Shown here piece after piece: positions 1 to 8,135 of a stretch of DNA of 42,087 nt. Under the pieces are notes generated by a model that searched no databases, was not told the DNA's origin, and saw nothing but the letters and a program-made list of their open reading frames with translations. The stretch covers positions 1 to 42,087 of the forward strand of contig JAJQIB010000038.1 in the NCBI GenBank assembly GCA_021199375.1, read 5' to 3'. Both the position numbers and the translations under genes were made by a program. Every line of letters starts with the position of its first letter. Position 1 is the stretch's first letter. The stretch comes from Ruminococcus sp. Lineage in GTDB: Bacteria; Bacillota; Clostridia; Oscillospirales; Ruminococcaceae.

Positions 1-52
1 ACAGCTGTTGCTGCTACGCTATCATATAGGTCTAGGTTTTGGGGGTCACGTC
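1..52. mobile_element. Right end of an insertion sequence (IS3-like), truncated by the window edge
   Basis: The last 24 bases (29-52, ending in GGGGGTCACGTC) are the imperfect inverted complement of the sequence starting at 42037 at the other end of the window (GTCCCGACCCCC...). The shared core reads GACCCCCAAAA followed by TAGACC. Such termini are typical of IS3-family elements of Firmicutes, from general knowledge. Only the tip of the element is inside the window, so no transposase can be seen. It abuts the 3' end of a structured RNA gene read on the minus strand. Confidence 0.6.
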
Positions 53-268
53 AAAAATCAAGGCTCGTATTATACACACTTTTCTTTCGATTTAAAAAAT
101 CTACACCAACTCACGGATTGCTGTGCAAACCTTGGTCAGGTTCAGTTAGACAGCGAAGTTGGTCCGCCCCCTAACCTCATCACCCTACAAAACCGCTACG
201 ACTATTAAGTTTACGTCGGTTCTGATAAAGGACTCGTGTCCTCTGCATAGCAGGCTTCCCTGCTTCTA
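53..268 (-). ncRNA. Structured non-coding RNA, copy 1 (class not identified)
   Basis: The minus strand has a perfect promoter (274-302) followed by about 215 nt without a convincing reading frame. It aligns along most of its length with a second copy at 41723-41950. The copies differ at many positions, yet paired changes preserve helices. Hairpin 251-262 is CAGG/CCTG here and CAGA/TCTG in copy 2. Hairpin 228-243 is kept with different stem bases. Segments 106-110 and 158-162 (CCAAC/GTTGG) correspond to CCAAG/CTTGG in copy 2, a long-range pairing outside the nested hairpins. Size and pseudoknotted shape would fit an ornate clostridial RNA such as the raiA class, but I cannot confirm this. The 3' terminator arm runs into an IS end, so termination is probably damaged. 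Confidence 0.75.
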
Positions 269-273
269 ATTCT

Positions 274-302
274 ATTATATCCGATTTTTTTGGATTTGTC
301 AA
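274..302 (-). promoter_or_regulatory. Promoter of structured RNA copy 1
   Basis: On the minus strand TTGACA (297-302) and TATAAT (274-279) are both perfect and separated by exactly 17 bp. Transcription would start near 267 and run leftward into the structured RNA. The same arrangement precedes copy 2 at 41956-41984. Confidence 0.85.
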
Positions 303-449
303 GGGGGTTTGCGAAATATGTATTTTTTATTAAAAAAGGCAGGTCAAAATGTTAAAAGTGATAAAAACAAAAAGTTTGTATGGATGAATAAAAATATTGG
401 AGGAGATTTGTGCTATCCTACAAAAATATCTTACAATACTAGAAATATC
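303..449. other. AT-rich intergenic stretch between divergent promoters
   Basis: This lies between the minus-strand RNA promoter and the plus-strand lipoprotein promoter. Apart from a GGAGGAG followed by a GTG frame of about ten codons near 402, which is too short to call, I see no gene, repeat or strong structure. Confidence 0.5.
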
Positions 450-478
450 TTGACATTGTGGTGAAAGAATGATATAAT
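450..478 (+). promoter_or_regulatory. Promoter of the 537 lipoprotein gene
   Basis: TTGACA (450-455), a 17-bp spacer and TATAAT (473-478) lie 59 bases before the start codon. The Shine-Dalgarno AAGGAG is at 524-529. Confidence 0.85.
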
Positions 479-536
479 AGAATTATGGATAGAGATATCC
501 AAAATACTATTTTATTTTTATATAAGGAGACACAAA

Positions 537-1703
537 ATGACATTTAAAAAGATTTCTTGTATAGCTTTGTTAGGTGTATTAGCATTAACATCGTGTGCTA
601 AAACTCCTGATAATGTGAAAAACGAGAACGATTCATCCTCTAACATCAATGAGAAAATTTCAGAAATGGGGTTAGATGTAACATCTCTTGAGCAAATGAG
701 CGAAAACGTGGATGATTATGTAAAATCAATTAACGAGTTTGAGCTTGATAATATGAAATTTTCGGAAAATTTAGAAATAGATATACCAACGTCAATTTCA
801 ACAGGGAAATACATAATCCCTGATAAATATCAGGATAATTACGCTAAAATATTTAGCTATTATGACGAGGATTTTGAAGAATCTAAAGCAATAGATGATG
901 GAACGACATATCCGACTGGACCAACCTACACAAATGAGGATAAGAATTTACAGATGTCCATAGGTTGTAATGGATTTTTCTATTATATGAAAGATTTTGA
1001 TTCTCAGAAATATTTTAATGAATCAACATTGATAAAGACTTATTCAGCAGGAGAAGCAAAGAATAGCGATGATAAGTATAAGCTTGAAAACAGCACCTCG
1101 GAAATTTCAGTGAGTGAAGCTGTAGATATAGCTCAGGAATTTGCTGATGATTTTGTAAAGGCGGCGGATTATCCAAATGAATTTGTCGTTTCGAGAGTGA
1201 TGGTATTCGAGGTTGAAGACAGCTATTTTTATGAAGTTGACTATCAACAAAGCGTTAATGGGGTAAATATTTTGGAATATAATTCCTCATATGATGAGTC
1301 GCTAAGTGCTCTTGTTGGCACAGGATGTTTTGCTTATATTTGCGGAGATGAAGTGAATGATTTTGCTACAAATTGTTATTTTGATGAGCAAGAGATCACA
1401 GGTGAACAGGCAGAAGCCATAAATTTAAATGATGTAACAAGCTATTTGAGTCAAAACCTTGCTGGCAAAATGAATTTAGAAGTAAAGAGAATTGCTTTAG
1501 AATACTGCATGATGTATGATGGAAATTCAAAAGAATCTACAGAAAGTGAATCAGATGTAAGTTTTACATATACTTCATACAATATATATGATGCTCAGGT
1601 TTGCTGGGTTTACTATTTTGACGAAACGCCAGGCGCAGAGGTATTTGCGATGGTAAGCTGTGATGATATGAGTATTAATTATGTTGATAATAGAGGGGCG
1701 TAA
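537..1703 (+). CDS. Secreted lipoprotein of unknown function
   Basis: A 388-residue protein with a lipoprotein signal peptide: a short Lys-containing start, a hydrophobic stretch and a lipobox ending at Cys20 (LALTSC). It should therefore be lipid-anchored on the outer face of the membrane. The mature part is acidic and rich in Asp, Glu, Ser and Tyr. I recognise no catalytic motif or named domain. It is a single-gene unit: its own promoter lies at 450-478, AAGGAG sits 7 bases before the ATG, and a strong hairpin terminator follows. Base composition is more AT-rich than the genes downstream, and it sits next to an IS end and a repeated RNA, which could hint at recent acquisition. A solute-sensing or envelope role is a guess only. 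Confidence 0.85.
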   Translation: MTFKKISCIALLGVLALTSCAKTPDNVKNENDSSSNINEKISEMGLDVTSLEQMSENVDDYVKSINEFELDNMKFSENLEIDIPTSISTGKYIIPDKYQDNYAKIFSYYDEDFEESKAIDDGTTYPTGPTYTNEDKNLQMSIGCNGFFYYMKDFDSQKYFNESTLIKTYSAGEAKNSDDKYKLENSTSEISVSEAVDIAQEFADDFVKAADYPNEFVVSRVMVFEVEDSYFYEVDYQQSVNGVNILEYNSSYDESLSALVGTGCFAYICGDEVNDFATNCYFDEQEITGEQAEAINLNDVTSYLSQNLAGKMNLEVKRIALEYCMMYDGNSKESTESESDVSFTYTSYNIYDAQVCWVYYFDETPGAEVFAMVSCDDMSINYVDNRGA

Positions 1704-1711
1704 AAAAATGA

Positions 1712-1745
1712 CCGCAGTACGACAAAACGTGCTGCGGATTTTTTA
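1712..1745 (+). terminator. Rho-independent terminator
   Basis: CCGCAGTACG pairs with CGTGCTGCGG (one G-T wobble) around the loop ACAAAA and is followed by ATTTTTT. It ends the lipoprotein transcript. Confidence 0.85.
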
Positions 1746-1804
1746 TGCTAAAGAGAAAAAAGTCGAATGAAATTTGATTTTATTAAAGAAATTACAAAAA
1801 ACAC

Positions 1805-1833
1805 TGGACAAATAGTAAAAACTATGTTAAAAT
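1805..1833 (+). promoter_or_regulatory. Promoter of the HD-GYP/ogg operon
   Basis: TGGACA (1805-1810), a 17-bp spacer and TAAAAT (1828-1833) lie shortly before the HD-GYP gene. Confidence 0.6.
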
Positions 1834-1864
1834 ATATGTAACAGCTATGAGAGGGGGCGACGGC

Positions 1865-3346
1865 TTGGACACGGCTATGGTTTGGTTGAGCGGAATTATC
1901 AATCTGATTATTCCTGCCATTATCTTTTTGTATCTCAACGATGTTATATTTTTATCAAAAAACACAGATAAAAGTGCTGTAGGAAAAAAATCAAGACGGC
2001 ATAAGATGATAAAGCTGCTGCTGCTTTCTCCAATCGGATTGTTTGTAGCGCTTATTGCTATGGTCATCACCATTGATTTGGTCGCAAATTCATTTTTGGT
2101 TGCAACAGGAGTCATAGAGTTTACAGGTGAATCCACAATAGTGCCAAGGCTTTCCTCATCTCGCGGATTCTTCTTAGAATCTGACACTATAGGCAGCTAC
2201 GACATAGGTACTATTGTTGTTTTGGCTATTTCGCTCGCCCTTGCGGTACCGCTGCTAATGCTTTTTATGCGCAAGTACTGTAAAGCGGTTGATTGCTCAT
2301 GGGGCTTAGGCGTGTTTGTGTACATGGCGGTTCTTTTTATGTATGTCACAAGCACAATTGTTTCTATGCCGATAAATGATGTAAATCCATCAGCCTCAGG
2401 ACTTATTTCCTCTGCCAGCTTTATAGCTATGCTGTTGATATTTTACATACCATCAAGGGACAAAATCGAGCTCATGCGCCAAAATGAGAACTCGAATATT
2501 CTTAAGCAAATAAATACGCTTCCAATTATAAACTTTGTACTGCTGCTTATATTGCTGGCATTTGAGATTCTGATTATCCAAAATGGATATATGGATGCGT
2601 TGTATTATACGGTTATTTTGATTTTTGCGGTGATTTTATATGCTGAATCGCAATTTGCTTATAGTATACTTTTTAAGCATGTTGAGGAGCTTGGCAGAAT
2701 TGAGGAGCTATCTTACGAATCGTTGGCATCGCAGGAGCAGGTAACACTTGCCTTTGCGGAGATTACCGAAGCTAAATCGGGACAGACAGGACAGCACATC
2801 AAGCGTGTGTCAGAGTACAGTAAGGTTATTGCACAAGCAATGGGCTTGCCTCAAAAGGAGGTTGAAAACATAAGAATAGCCTCAATGATGCACGATATCG
2901 GCAAGCTGCTCATTCCTCCTGAGATCCTAGAGAAGATGGGCAGACTCACCGAGGATGAATTTGAAACGATGAAGACGCACGTTACAATCGGTGAAAATCT
3001 TTTACATAACGCACCTGGTGAAATCATGAGTGTTGCTAGAGTCATCGCACAGCAGCACCATGAGTGGTATAATGGAAATGGCTATCTCGGTATGAGGGGC
3101 GATGAAATTGAGCTTCCGGCAAGAATTACGGCTGTGGCGGATGTTTATGATGCGCTTACAAGCAATCGTTCATATAAGAAGGCATGGTACAGCGATCAGG
3201 CTCACGAGATGATTTTAAATGAAAGCGGCGAGCATTTCGATCCTGAGGTGGTAAAGGCATTTGACGAGCACTTTGACGAAATACTCGAAATTCAGGAAAG
3301 GTACAGAGACGAGCTGAACGCTCCGGTAAAGGGCATAAGAAGATAG
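1865..3346 (+). CDS. Membrane-bound HD-GYP domain protein (probable cyclic-di-GMP phosphodiesterase)
   Basis: About seven hydrophobic segments fill the first 270 residues. A cytoplasmic HD-GYP domain follows, with the metal-binding HD pair in HDIGKLLIP (residues 343-344) and HHEWYNGNGYL (from 398). HD-GYP enzymes usually hydrolyse cyclic-di-GMP. The signature here reads GYL instead of GYP, so substrate choice could differ. I chose TTG at 1865 because GAGGGGGC lies 6 bases upstream of it. An in-frame ATG at 1847 has no Shine-Dalgarno and would place that purine tract inside the gene. The membrane half resembles no named sensor domain I know and may sense a small ligand or membrane state. The next gene starts one base after the stop, so they are co-transcribed. 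Confidence 0.85.
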   Translation: MDTAMVWLSGIINLIIPAIIFLYLNDVIFLSKNTDKSAVGKKSRRHKMIKLLLLSPIGLFVALIAMVITIDLVANSFLVATGVIEFTGESTIVPRLSSSRGFFLESDTIGSYDIGTIVVLAISLALAVPLLMLFMRKYCKAVDCSWGLGVFVYMAVLFMYVTSTIVSMPINDVNPSASGLISSASFIAMLLIFYIPSRDKIELMRQNENSNILKQINTLPIINFVLLLILLAFEILIIQNGYMDALYYTVILIFAVILYAESQFAYSILFKHVEELGRIEELSYESLASQEQVTLAFAEITEAKSGQTGQHIKRVSEYSKVIAQAMGLPQKEVENIRIASMMHDIGKLLIPPEILEKMGRLTEDEFETMKTHVTIGENLLHNAPGEIMSVARVIAQQHHEWYNGNGYLGMRGDEIELPARITAVADVYDALTSNRSYKKAWYSDQAHEMILNESGEHFDPEVVKAFDEHFDEILEIQERYRDELNAPVKGIRR

Positions 3347-3347
3347 T

Positions 3348-4163
3348 ATGGATTATTATACAAAGGGCAAGGATATAGTTTTAAAGCAAAGTGATTTTGA
3401 CCTGGATCAAACGCTAGACTGCGGTCAGGCATTCAGATGGGTTAAGGTCGATGGCGATAGGTACACAGGCAGCTTTTTAAACCATTATCTTGACATAAGA
3501 TGCGAGGATAAAAACGACGGAGTATTTGTGCTTGAAAACGTTAGCGAGAAGGACTTTCTCGACGTTTGGTTCGATTACTTTGACCTAAGCACCGACTACG
3601 GAGAAATTAAGCGGCAGCTAAGCGAGGATGAAACGCTGGCAAAAGCATGCAAGTTTGCAGGCGGAATACGTATACTAAAACAGGATCCATGGGAGGCACT
3701 AACCTCATTTATAATATCGCAAAATAACAATATTAAGCGTATAAAGGGGATAATAGCTCGAATGTGCAGCTATTACGGTGAATATCCTACTGAACAAATG
3801 CTTATTAAAGAAACGCCTGAGTCGCTGTCGTTTCTTAGAGCGGGCTTTAGGGCTAAATATCTCATAGATGCGGCAATAAGGGTCGATTCAGGCGAGGTTG
3901 ACTTAAAACAAGCTGCATCCTTATCACTAGATGAAGCCAGAGAATGCCTTATGAAAATAAAGGGTGTAGGTCCTAAGGTTGCGGATTGCACGCTGCTGTT
4001 TGGAATGTATAAGCTTGAGGCTTTTCCAAGGGATGTGTGGGTAAAGCGTGTAATGGAGCGGTGGTATCCAAACGGATTGCCTGATTGCACTAAAGGAGCT
4101 CAGGGCGTGGCTCAGCAGTATCTCTTTCACTACATAAGAACATTTGATGATAATAAAGCTTAA
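3348..4163 (+). CDS. ogg: 8-oxoguanine DNA glycosylase / AP lyase (OGG1 family)
   Basis: A 271-residue base-excision repair enzyme of the HhH-GPD superfamily that removes oxidised guanine. The OGG N-terminal domain is visible (DLDQTLDCGQAFRW, residues 19-32). The helix-hairpin-helix (IKGVGPKVADC, about 204-214) contains the lysine that forms the Schiff base in OGG1 enzymes. The conserved catalytic aspartate follows in PRDVWVKRV. Length fits bacterial OGG. The ATG is one base after the stop of the HD-GYP gene, so translation is probably coupled. Pairing of these two genes looks operonic, but I know no functional link. Confidence 0.9.
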   Translation: MDYYTKGKDIVLKQSDFDLDQTLDCGQAFRWVKVDGDRYTGSFLNHYLDIRCEDKNDGVFVLENVSEKDFLDVWFDYFDLSTDYGEIKRQLSEDETLAKACKFAGGIRILKQDPWEALTSFIISQNNNIKRIKGIIARMCSYYGEYPTEQMLIKETPESLSFLRAGFRAKYLIDAAIRVDSGEVDLKQAASLSLDEARECLMKIKGVGPKVADCTLLFGMYKLEAFPRDVWVKRVMERWYPNGLPDCTKGAQGVAQQYLFHYIRTFDDNKA

Positions 4164-4451
4164 AAATGCTTTTTGTTCATTGAAATTTTACAATCGAAAA
4201 TGATTTTGAGTAAAAATTTTCGACGATAATCCTTTTTGAGAGTACGTTTTTACGGACTTGTTGAAAAACTCATATTGAAATCAAAGAAAAATACCAAAAG
4301 TTATTAACACTTTCAACCGAGTTTTCAACAAAAAATTAGCGAAAAATCAAAAACGGAGCAAGTTTTCAACAAAAGGTTGAAAAACCACTTTGATTTTTCC
4401 AGTTAGTTCCTGAATGTATTATTTTAGAGAATAAGAGGAGATTGTCGAGTT
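4164..4451. repeat. AT-rich intergenic block with interleaved direct and inverted repeats
   Basis: About 290 bases without a gene. TTTTCAAC occurs at 4322-4329 and 4362-4369, with the variant CTTTCAACC at 4310-4318. Its complement GTTGAAAA occurs around 4260-4268 and 4376-4383. The longest pairing is TTGTTGAAAAACTC (near 4258-4271) with GAGTTTTCAACAA (4319-4331), with one bulge. The block could fold in more than one way. I see no clear promoter in it and no terminator with a long T run. Confidence 0.5.
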
Positions 4452-4709
4452 ATGATCAAGGGCATAAATAAACAAATAATCGAGATAAAATGTACAAATG
4501 ATGAATACTTTGAAAAGGTTTTGCTATTTGTGCGAGCGGATAAAGCAGATCTTCCGAGAGGTGTTCTTAACAAGGGCGCAGAAAATTATTGCGGAAGGTT
4601 TTTGCCGAATTCGGTAAATAAAAGTCATACAGGCATAAAGACTGCGCTGTTGTGTATTATATTAGCAGGAGTGCTGGCAGTTATTGCATATTTAATTATG
4701 TGTTTGTGA
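4452..4709 (+). CDS. Small tail-anchored membrane protein, function unknown
   Basis: An 85-residue protein with a basic, soluble N-terminal part of about 60 residues and one hydrophobic segment at the C-terminus (KTALLCIILAGVLAVIAYLI). This predicts a tail-anchored protein facing the cytoplasm. AGAGGAG at 4434-4440 lies 11 bases before the ATG, slightly long but the only good site. I recognise no family. It is followed by a terminator at 4775-4807, so it forms a single-gene unit between the ogg operon and rlmB. Confidence 0.6.
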   Translation: MIKGINKQIIEIKCTNDEYFEKVLLFVRADKADLPRGVLNKGAENYCGRFLPNSVNKSHTGIKTALLCIILAGVLAVIAYLIMCL

Positions 4710-4774
4710 ATGTTCGGCGGAATGCTCAATATATAAGCAGTAAATTTGTGCAAAACAGCAAAAGAGGTGAAAAA

Positions 4775-4807
4775 ACTTCAAAACCACTTGGTTTTTGAAG
4801 TTTTTTG
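4775..4807 (+). terminator. Terminator of the small membrane protein gene
   Basis: ACTTCAAAA pairs with TTTTTGAAGT around CCACTTGG and runs directly into TTTTTT. The downstream rlmB promoter begins immediately after it. Confidence 0.75.
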
Positions 4808-4816
4808 TGTTATAAT
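4808..4816 (+). promoter_or_regulatory. Extended -10 promoter of rlmB
   Basis: A perfect TATAAT (4811-4816) preceded by TGT forms an extended -10 element. No good -35 box is present, because that position is occupied by the preceding terminator hairpin. Confidence 0.6.
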
Positions 4817-4865
4817 AGAAAATGAGTTATTAGGCAAAAATGCAAAATGAAAGGCTTATATAAAA

Positions 4866-5651
4866 ATGGGTAAACAGTTAGAAAAGAATAACCGCAGCTC
4901 ACAGGCGGATGACGAGAGAGATCTTATTTATGGCAGAAATGCCGTAATGGAGCTTATCAAATCTGATGCCTTGGTTGATGTGGTGTTTGTTAATAAAAAT
5001 GCAGGCGGCTCGATAAGTAAAATATGTGCGCTTGCAGCACAAAAGGGCGTTGTTGTAAAACAGGTGGATGAGCGAAAGCTTGATTCGCTCTGCTATGGTG
5101 CGGCTCATCAGGGCTGTGTAGCTATGACAGCCTGTGCGCAGTATTGCACAGTGGGTGACATTTTACAAGCAGCAAATGATAAGGGTGAGCAGCCGCTTAT
5201 AGTAATTTGCGACGAGATTGAAGATCCTCACAACCTAGGTGCAATTATACGCTCCTGCGAGGCGGCGGGAGTACATGGAATTATAATTCCCAAAAGGCGC
5301 TCAGCATCGCTTAATCATACCGTTTATAAGACCTCAGCAGGTGCTGCAAGCTGGGTAAGGGTTGCACGAGTATCAAATCTTGTCGCCGCAATTGACGAGC
5401 TTAAACAAAACGGCGTATGGATTTACGGAGCGGATGCTAAGGGTGAAAGTGTTTATAACACCGATCTCACAGGAGCTGTAGCAATGGTCATAGGCTCAGA
5501 AGGGTTTGGCATGGGCAGACTAGTAAGTGAAAGCTGCGACTTTTTGATAAGTCTGCCGATGTTTGGCAGGGTCAATTCGCTAAACGCATCCGTTGCCGCA
5601 GGACTGTGTGTCTATGAGGCGGTAAGACAGAGAACAGCGGCACACAGATAG
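4866..5651 (+). CDS. rlmB: 23S rRNA 2'-O-ribose methyltransferase, RlmB/TrmH family
   Basis: A 261-residue SPOUT methyltransferase. The N-terminal substrate-binding domain shows the typical DLIYGRNAVMELI. The SpoU catalytic part has the three expected blocks: EIEDPHNLGAIIRSCEAAG (knot start), IGSEGFGMG, and LPMFGRVNSLNASVAAGLCVYE. RlmB enzymes methylate G2251 (E. coli numbering) of 23S rRNA. A TrmH-type tRNA methyltransferase is the alternative, but the N-terminal extension favours RlmB. The Shine-Dalgarno is weak (GAAAGG, about 13 bases upstream). The next gene starts 11 bases after the stop, with its AGGAG overlapping the end of rlmB, so the two are co-transcribed. Confidence 0.9.
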   Translation: MGKQLEKNNRSSQADDERDLIYGRNAVMELIKSDALVDVVFVNKNAGGSISKICALAAQKGVVVKQVDERKLDSLCYGAAHQGCVAMTACAQYCTVGDILQAANDKGEQPLIVICDEIEDPHNLGAIIRSCEAAGVHGIIIPKRRSASLNHTVYKTSAGAASWVRVARVSNLVAAIDELKQNGVWIYGADAKGESVYNTDLTGAVAMVIGSEGFGMGRLVSESCDFLISLPMFGRVNSLNASVAAGLCVYEAVRQRTAAHR

Positions 5652-5662
5652 GAGATGAGCAG

Positions 5663-8077
5663 ATGGCAGATAATAAAGAAAATCTTACGATAGATGAAAT
5701 ACTAAAGGAATACTCTCCTAAAAGCGGAGGTAATGACGAGGATGTCGAGAGCATTATAGCTCAGGTGAATCGTATATCAGAAAGCAGTGAGGTAAGCGAA
5801 GGGACGGATGAAGCTGCATCTGAATCTGAATCGGAGCAGCCTGAGACTGATGATGTAAAGCATAGAGGACCGGATCTTGAGCGTTTGCGCAAACCTATCA
5901 CAAGTGTTTTTAATAAGCTGCAAAATGATGCAGAGGAGCTTGATAAGGTAATAGGTGTTGATAGCGAGACTGACGATTCACAGCCTATTGACGAGGCTAA
6001 AGAGGAAACTCAAAATACCGATGAACAGCAGGATGATAAGGAGTCTGAGCAACAGCCTGAGGAATCGGTGCCAAATATACCAGGTGAGCAGCAGATAGAA
6101 GAAGCTCAAGAGGAAAAGGCTCAGGATGAGCCTGATTCTAATGATGAGCAGGCACCACAGGAGACTGTTGAAGAGCAGCAGGAGGAAGTCGGGCAGACAG
6201 AGAAGGATGAGCAAGCGCCTGAGTCTGACGATGCACCGATATATCAAAGACGAAAAAGGAATCGTGGAGCCAGATTTACGCTTAGAACAAGTGATGATAC
6301 AGATGAGAGCAAGATACCCTCGTCTCAAAGCGAGTACACCAAGCGTGGACAGGAGAAGCTTATATATGACCAGATTATAAAGCTTAAGAATAATCTTACA
6401 GTAAGAATCGCTGTGCTTCTGTTTGCGTCAGTTTTTAGTCTGTTTCTAACTATAGCAAATGATCTTTCATTTACACTTACAGCGGTGTTTGATCGTGAGG
6501 TAAACCCATCGGCATATCTATTTGCAAATACAATTTTGGGAATTGTTGCAGTAGGATTATCCTATTCGGTTGTAATGAGCGGAATAAGCAATATAATCAA
6601 GCATCATCCCGACAGCGACAGCATTGCGGCACTTAATATTTTGGTGGCGATTATTGCGGGAATTGCTACGCTTTTTGACTCTGAATCACTTAAAGCATCA
6701 TTTTTCCATCTGTATACTTGTGTGGCAATTGTCGGACTGCTCTTTAACATGCTCGGCAAGCTTAGCATTGTAAGGCGCACGCTCAGAAATTTCGAGTTTG
6801 TATCAAGCAATGACAGATTTTCAGCCGTTCAGCTTGTAGATGACGACAATGAGGCAGTTTATATAACTAACGGTTCAGCAGGAAAAAGATGTGAGCTTGC
6901 AGCAATGAAGCGCACTGACTTTATAAAGGACTTCATGAAAAACAGCTACTCGTCAGATCTTGCAGATCTCTATGCAGAAAAGACTACACCGCTCATTTTA
7001 GCGGCAGCACTTGTAGTAGCACTATTGTCAATTTTCTTTGAGAAGAATTCGGCGAGTGCTACAGAAAAGCTTTTTGTATTTCTTGCGACATTCTCCGGAA
7101 CGCTGTCGATTTGTACATCCTTTGGTCTTACTCTTATAGCAAATCTTCCCCTTGCGAAGGCAAGCAAAAATCTTGTAGATTCATCGGGAGTAATGCTTGG
7201 ATATTCCTCAGCAGAGGAATTTGCCGAGGTTAATTCGGTTATGATAGATGCGGGACATCTTTTCCCGACCGGGACGGTTGAGTTTATTAACCTTAAGATG
7301 CTTGGCTCTGTTATGATTGATAAGGCTATTGTTTATGCTGCAAGCATGGCAAGTGCCGGCAAGAGCGTAACTCAGCCTGCATTTTATAAGATGCTTAGAG
7401 GAAATCTTGATATGCTTATGCCTGTAAAGGGATGTGTAAGTGAGAATAATCTCGGTGTATCGGGCTGGATTGACAATAAGCGTGTGCTTTTAGGCAGTCG
7501 TGAGCTTATGGAAAGGCATCAGATTGACGGACTTCCACCGGAGGAGATGCAGGAGAGCTTTTGTCAAGGAGGCTGCGTGATGTATCTTGCTGTATCAGGA
7601 AGAGCGGCAATGATGTTTGATGTTCAGCTTAGCGTTGGAGCCTCAGCAAGACGCTGGGTACAGGAGCTTGAGGATGAGGGGATTGCGATTCACATTCGCA
7701 GCAGCGATGGCTTTATCAACCGAGAGCTTCTTTCAAGAATGTTTGATATAAATCCCGGTACGGTGCATCTGCTGCCATCAGGATGCGATTCGGATTACGA
7801 ACAAATCACCGAGCCCTGTGAAGAGACTTCGGCATCAATGTTCTGTTCGGGACATCTTCCGACCTTCTCAATGATGCTAATAGCCGCAAAGCGTGTCAAG
7901 GCATCAGCAAATATAGGTGTAGCAGTACAGTACGGACAATTTATCCTAGGCGTTGTGCTTTGCGTGATAATGATGGTTATGGGCTCGTTCTCGCAGATTA
8001 CACCTACAATAGTGATTATTTATAATCTGGCGTTTTTACTTATAACCTGGCTTATGCAGGCAATGAAGCGGGTATAG
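5663..8077 (+). CDS. Degenerate P-type (P1B-like) ATPase with an acidic N-terminal extension
   Basis: An 804-residue membrane protein. Residues 1-200 are acidic, Glu/Gln-rich and probably disordered. A basic patch (RRKRNRGARF) precedes membrane segments from about residue 240. The order of parts follows P1B heavy-metal ATPases. The ion-site helix reads CTSFG (from Cys484) where CPC is normal. The phosphorylation loop reads VMIDAGHLFPTGT (Asp529) where DKTGTLT is normal. The nucleotide domain retains VLLGSRELMERHQI. The phosphatase-like part ends in HIRSSD instead of TGD and lacks GDGxND. Two membrane helices close the protein. It is therefore unlikely to pump ions; a scaffold or sensor role is inference. 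AGGAG lies 8 bases before the ATG, overlapping the end of rlmB. Confidence 0.8.
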   Translation: MADNKENLTIDEILKEYSPKSGGNDEDVESIIAQVNRISESSEVSEGTDEAASESESEQPETDDVKHRGPDLERLRKPITSVFNKLQNDAEELDKVIGVDSETDDSQPIDEAKEETQNTDEQQDDKESEQQPEESVPNIPGEQQIEEAQEEKAQDEPDSNDEQAPQETVEEQQEEVGQTEKDEQAPESDDAPIYQRRKRNRGARFTLRTSDDTDESKIPSSQSEYTKRGQEKLIYDQIIKLKNNLTVRIAVLLFASVFSLFLTIANDLSFTLTAVFDREVNPSAYLFANTILGIVAVGLSYSVVMSGISNIIKHHPDSDSIAALNILVAIIAGIATLFDSESLKASFFHLYTCVAIVGLLFNMLGKLSIVRRTLRNFEFVSSNDRFSAVQLVDDDNEAVYITNGSAGKRCELAAMKRTDFIKDFMKNSYSSDLADLYAEKTTPLILAAALVVALLSIFFEKNSASATEKLFVFLATFSGTLSICTSFGLTLIANLPLAKASKNLVDSSGVMLGYSSAEEFAEVNSVMIDAGHLFPTGTVEFINLKMLGSVMIDKAIVYAASMASAGKSVTQPAFYKMLRGNLDMLMPVKGCVSENNLGVSGWIDNKRVLLGSRELMERHQIDGLPPEEMQESFCQGGCVMYLAVSGRAAMMFDVQLSVGASARRWVQELEDEGIAIHIRSSDGFINRELLSRMFDINPGTVHLLPSGCDSDYEQITEPCEETSASMFCSGHLPTFSMMLIAAKRVKASANIGVAVQYGQFILGVVLCVIMMVMGSFSQITPTIVIIYNLAFLLITWLMQAMKRV

Positions 8078-8101
8078 CAGGTACTTTTAATAAAAAAATA
8101 T

Positions 8102-8135
8102 CGGTCGGTGAAGCTTTTGTTCACCGACCGTGTTT
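8102..8135. terminator. Bidirectional terminator between convergent genes
   Basis: CGGTCGGTGAA (8102-8112) and TTCACCGACCG (8120-8130) form an 11-bp stem with a T run on each strand. It serves the pseudo-ATPase gene on plus and the DUF6062-like gene on minus. Confidence 0.9.

Noticed and set aside
8-208. Open frame of 66 codons on the plus strand over RNA copy 1
   Set aside because: It lies antisense to a conserved structured RNA, crosses an IS end and has no ribosome site.
4164-4451. Replication origin with DnaA boxes
   Set aside because: TTTTCAACA and TTATTAACA resemble DnaA boxes only loosely, and no dnaA, dnaN or rpmH is nearby.
4164-4451. CRISPR array
   Set aside because: The repeats are 8-13 bases, unevenly spaced and partly inverted.
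5978-6380. Alternative frames on both strands within the acidic N-terminus of the pseudo-ATPase
   Set aside because: They arise from GAG/CAG-rich codons, lack ribosome sites and lie inside an intact gene.
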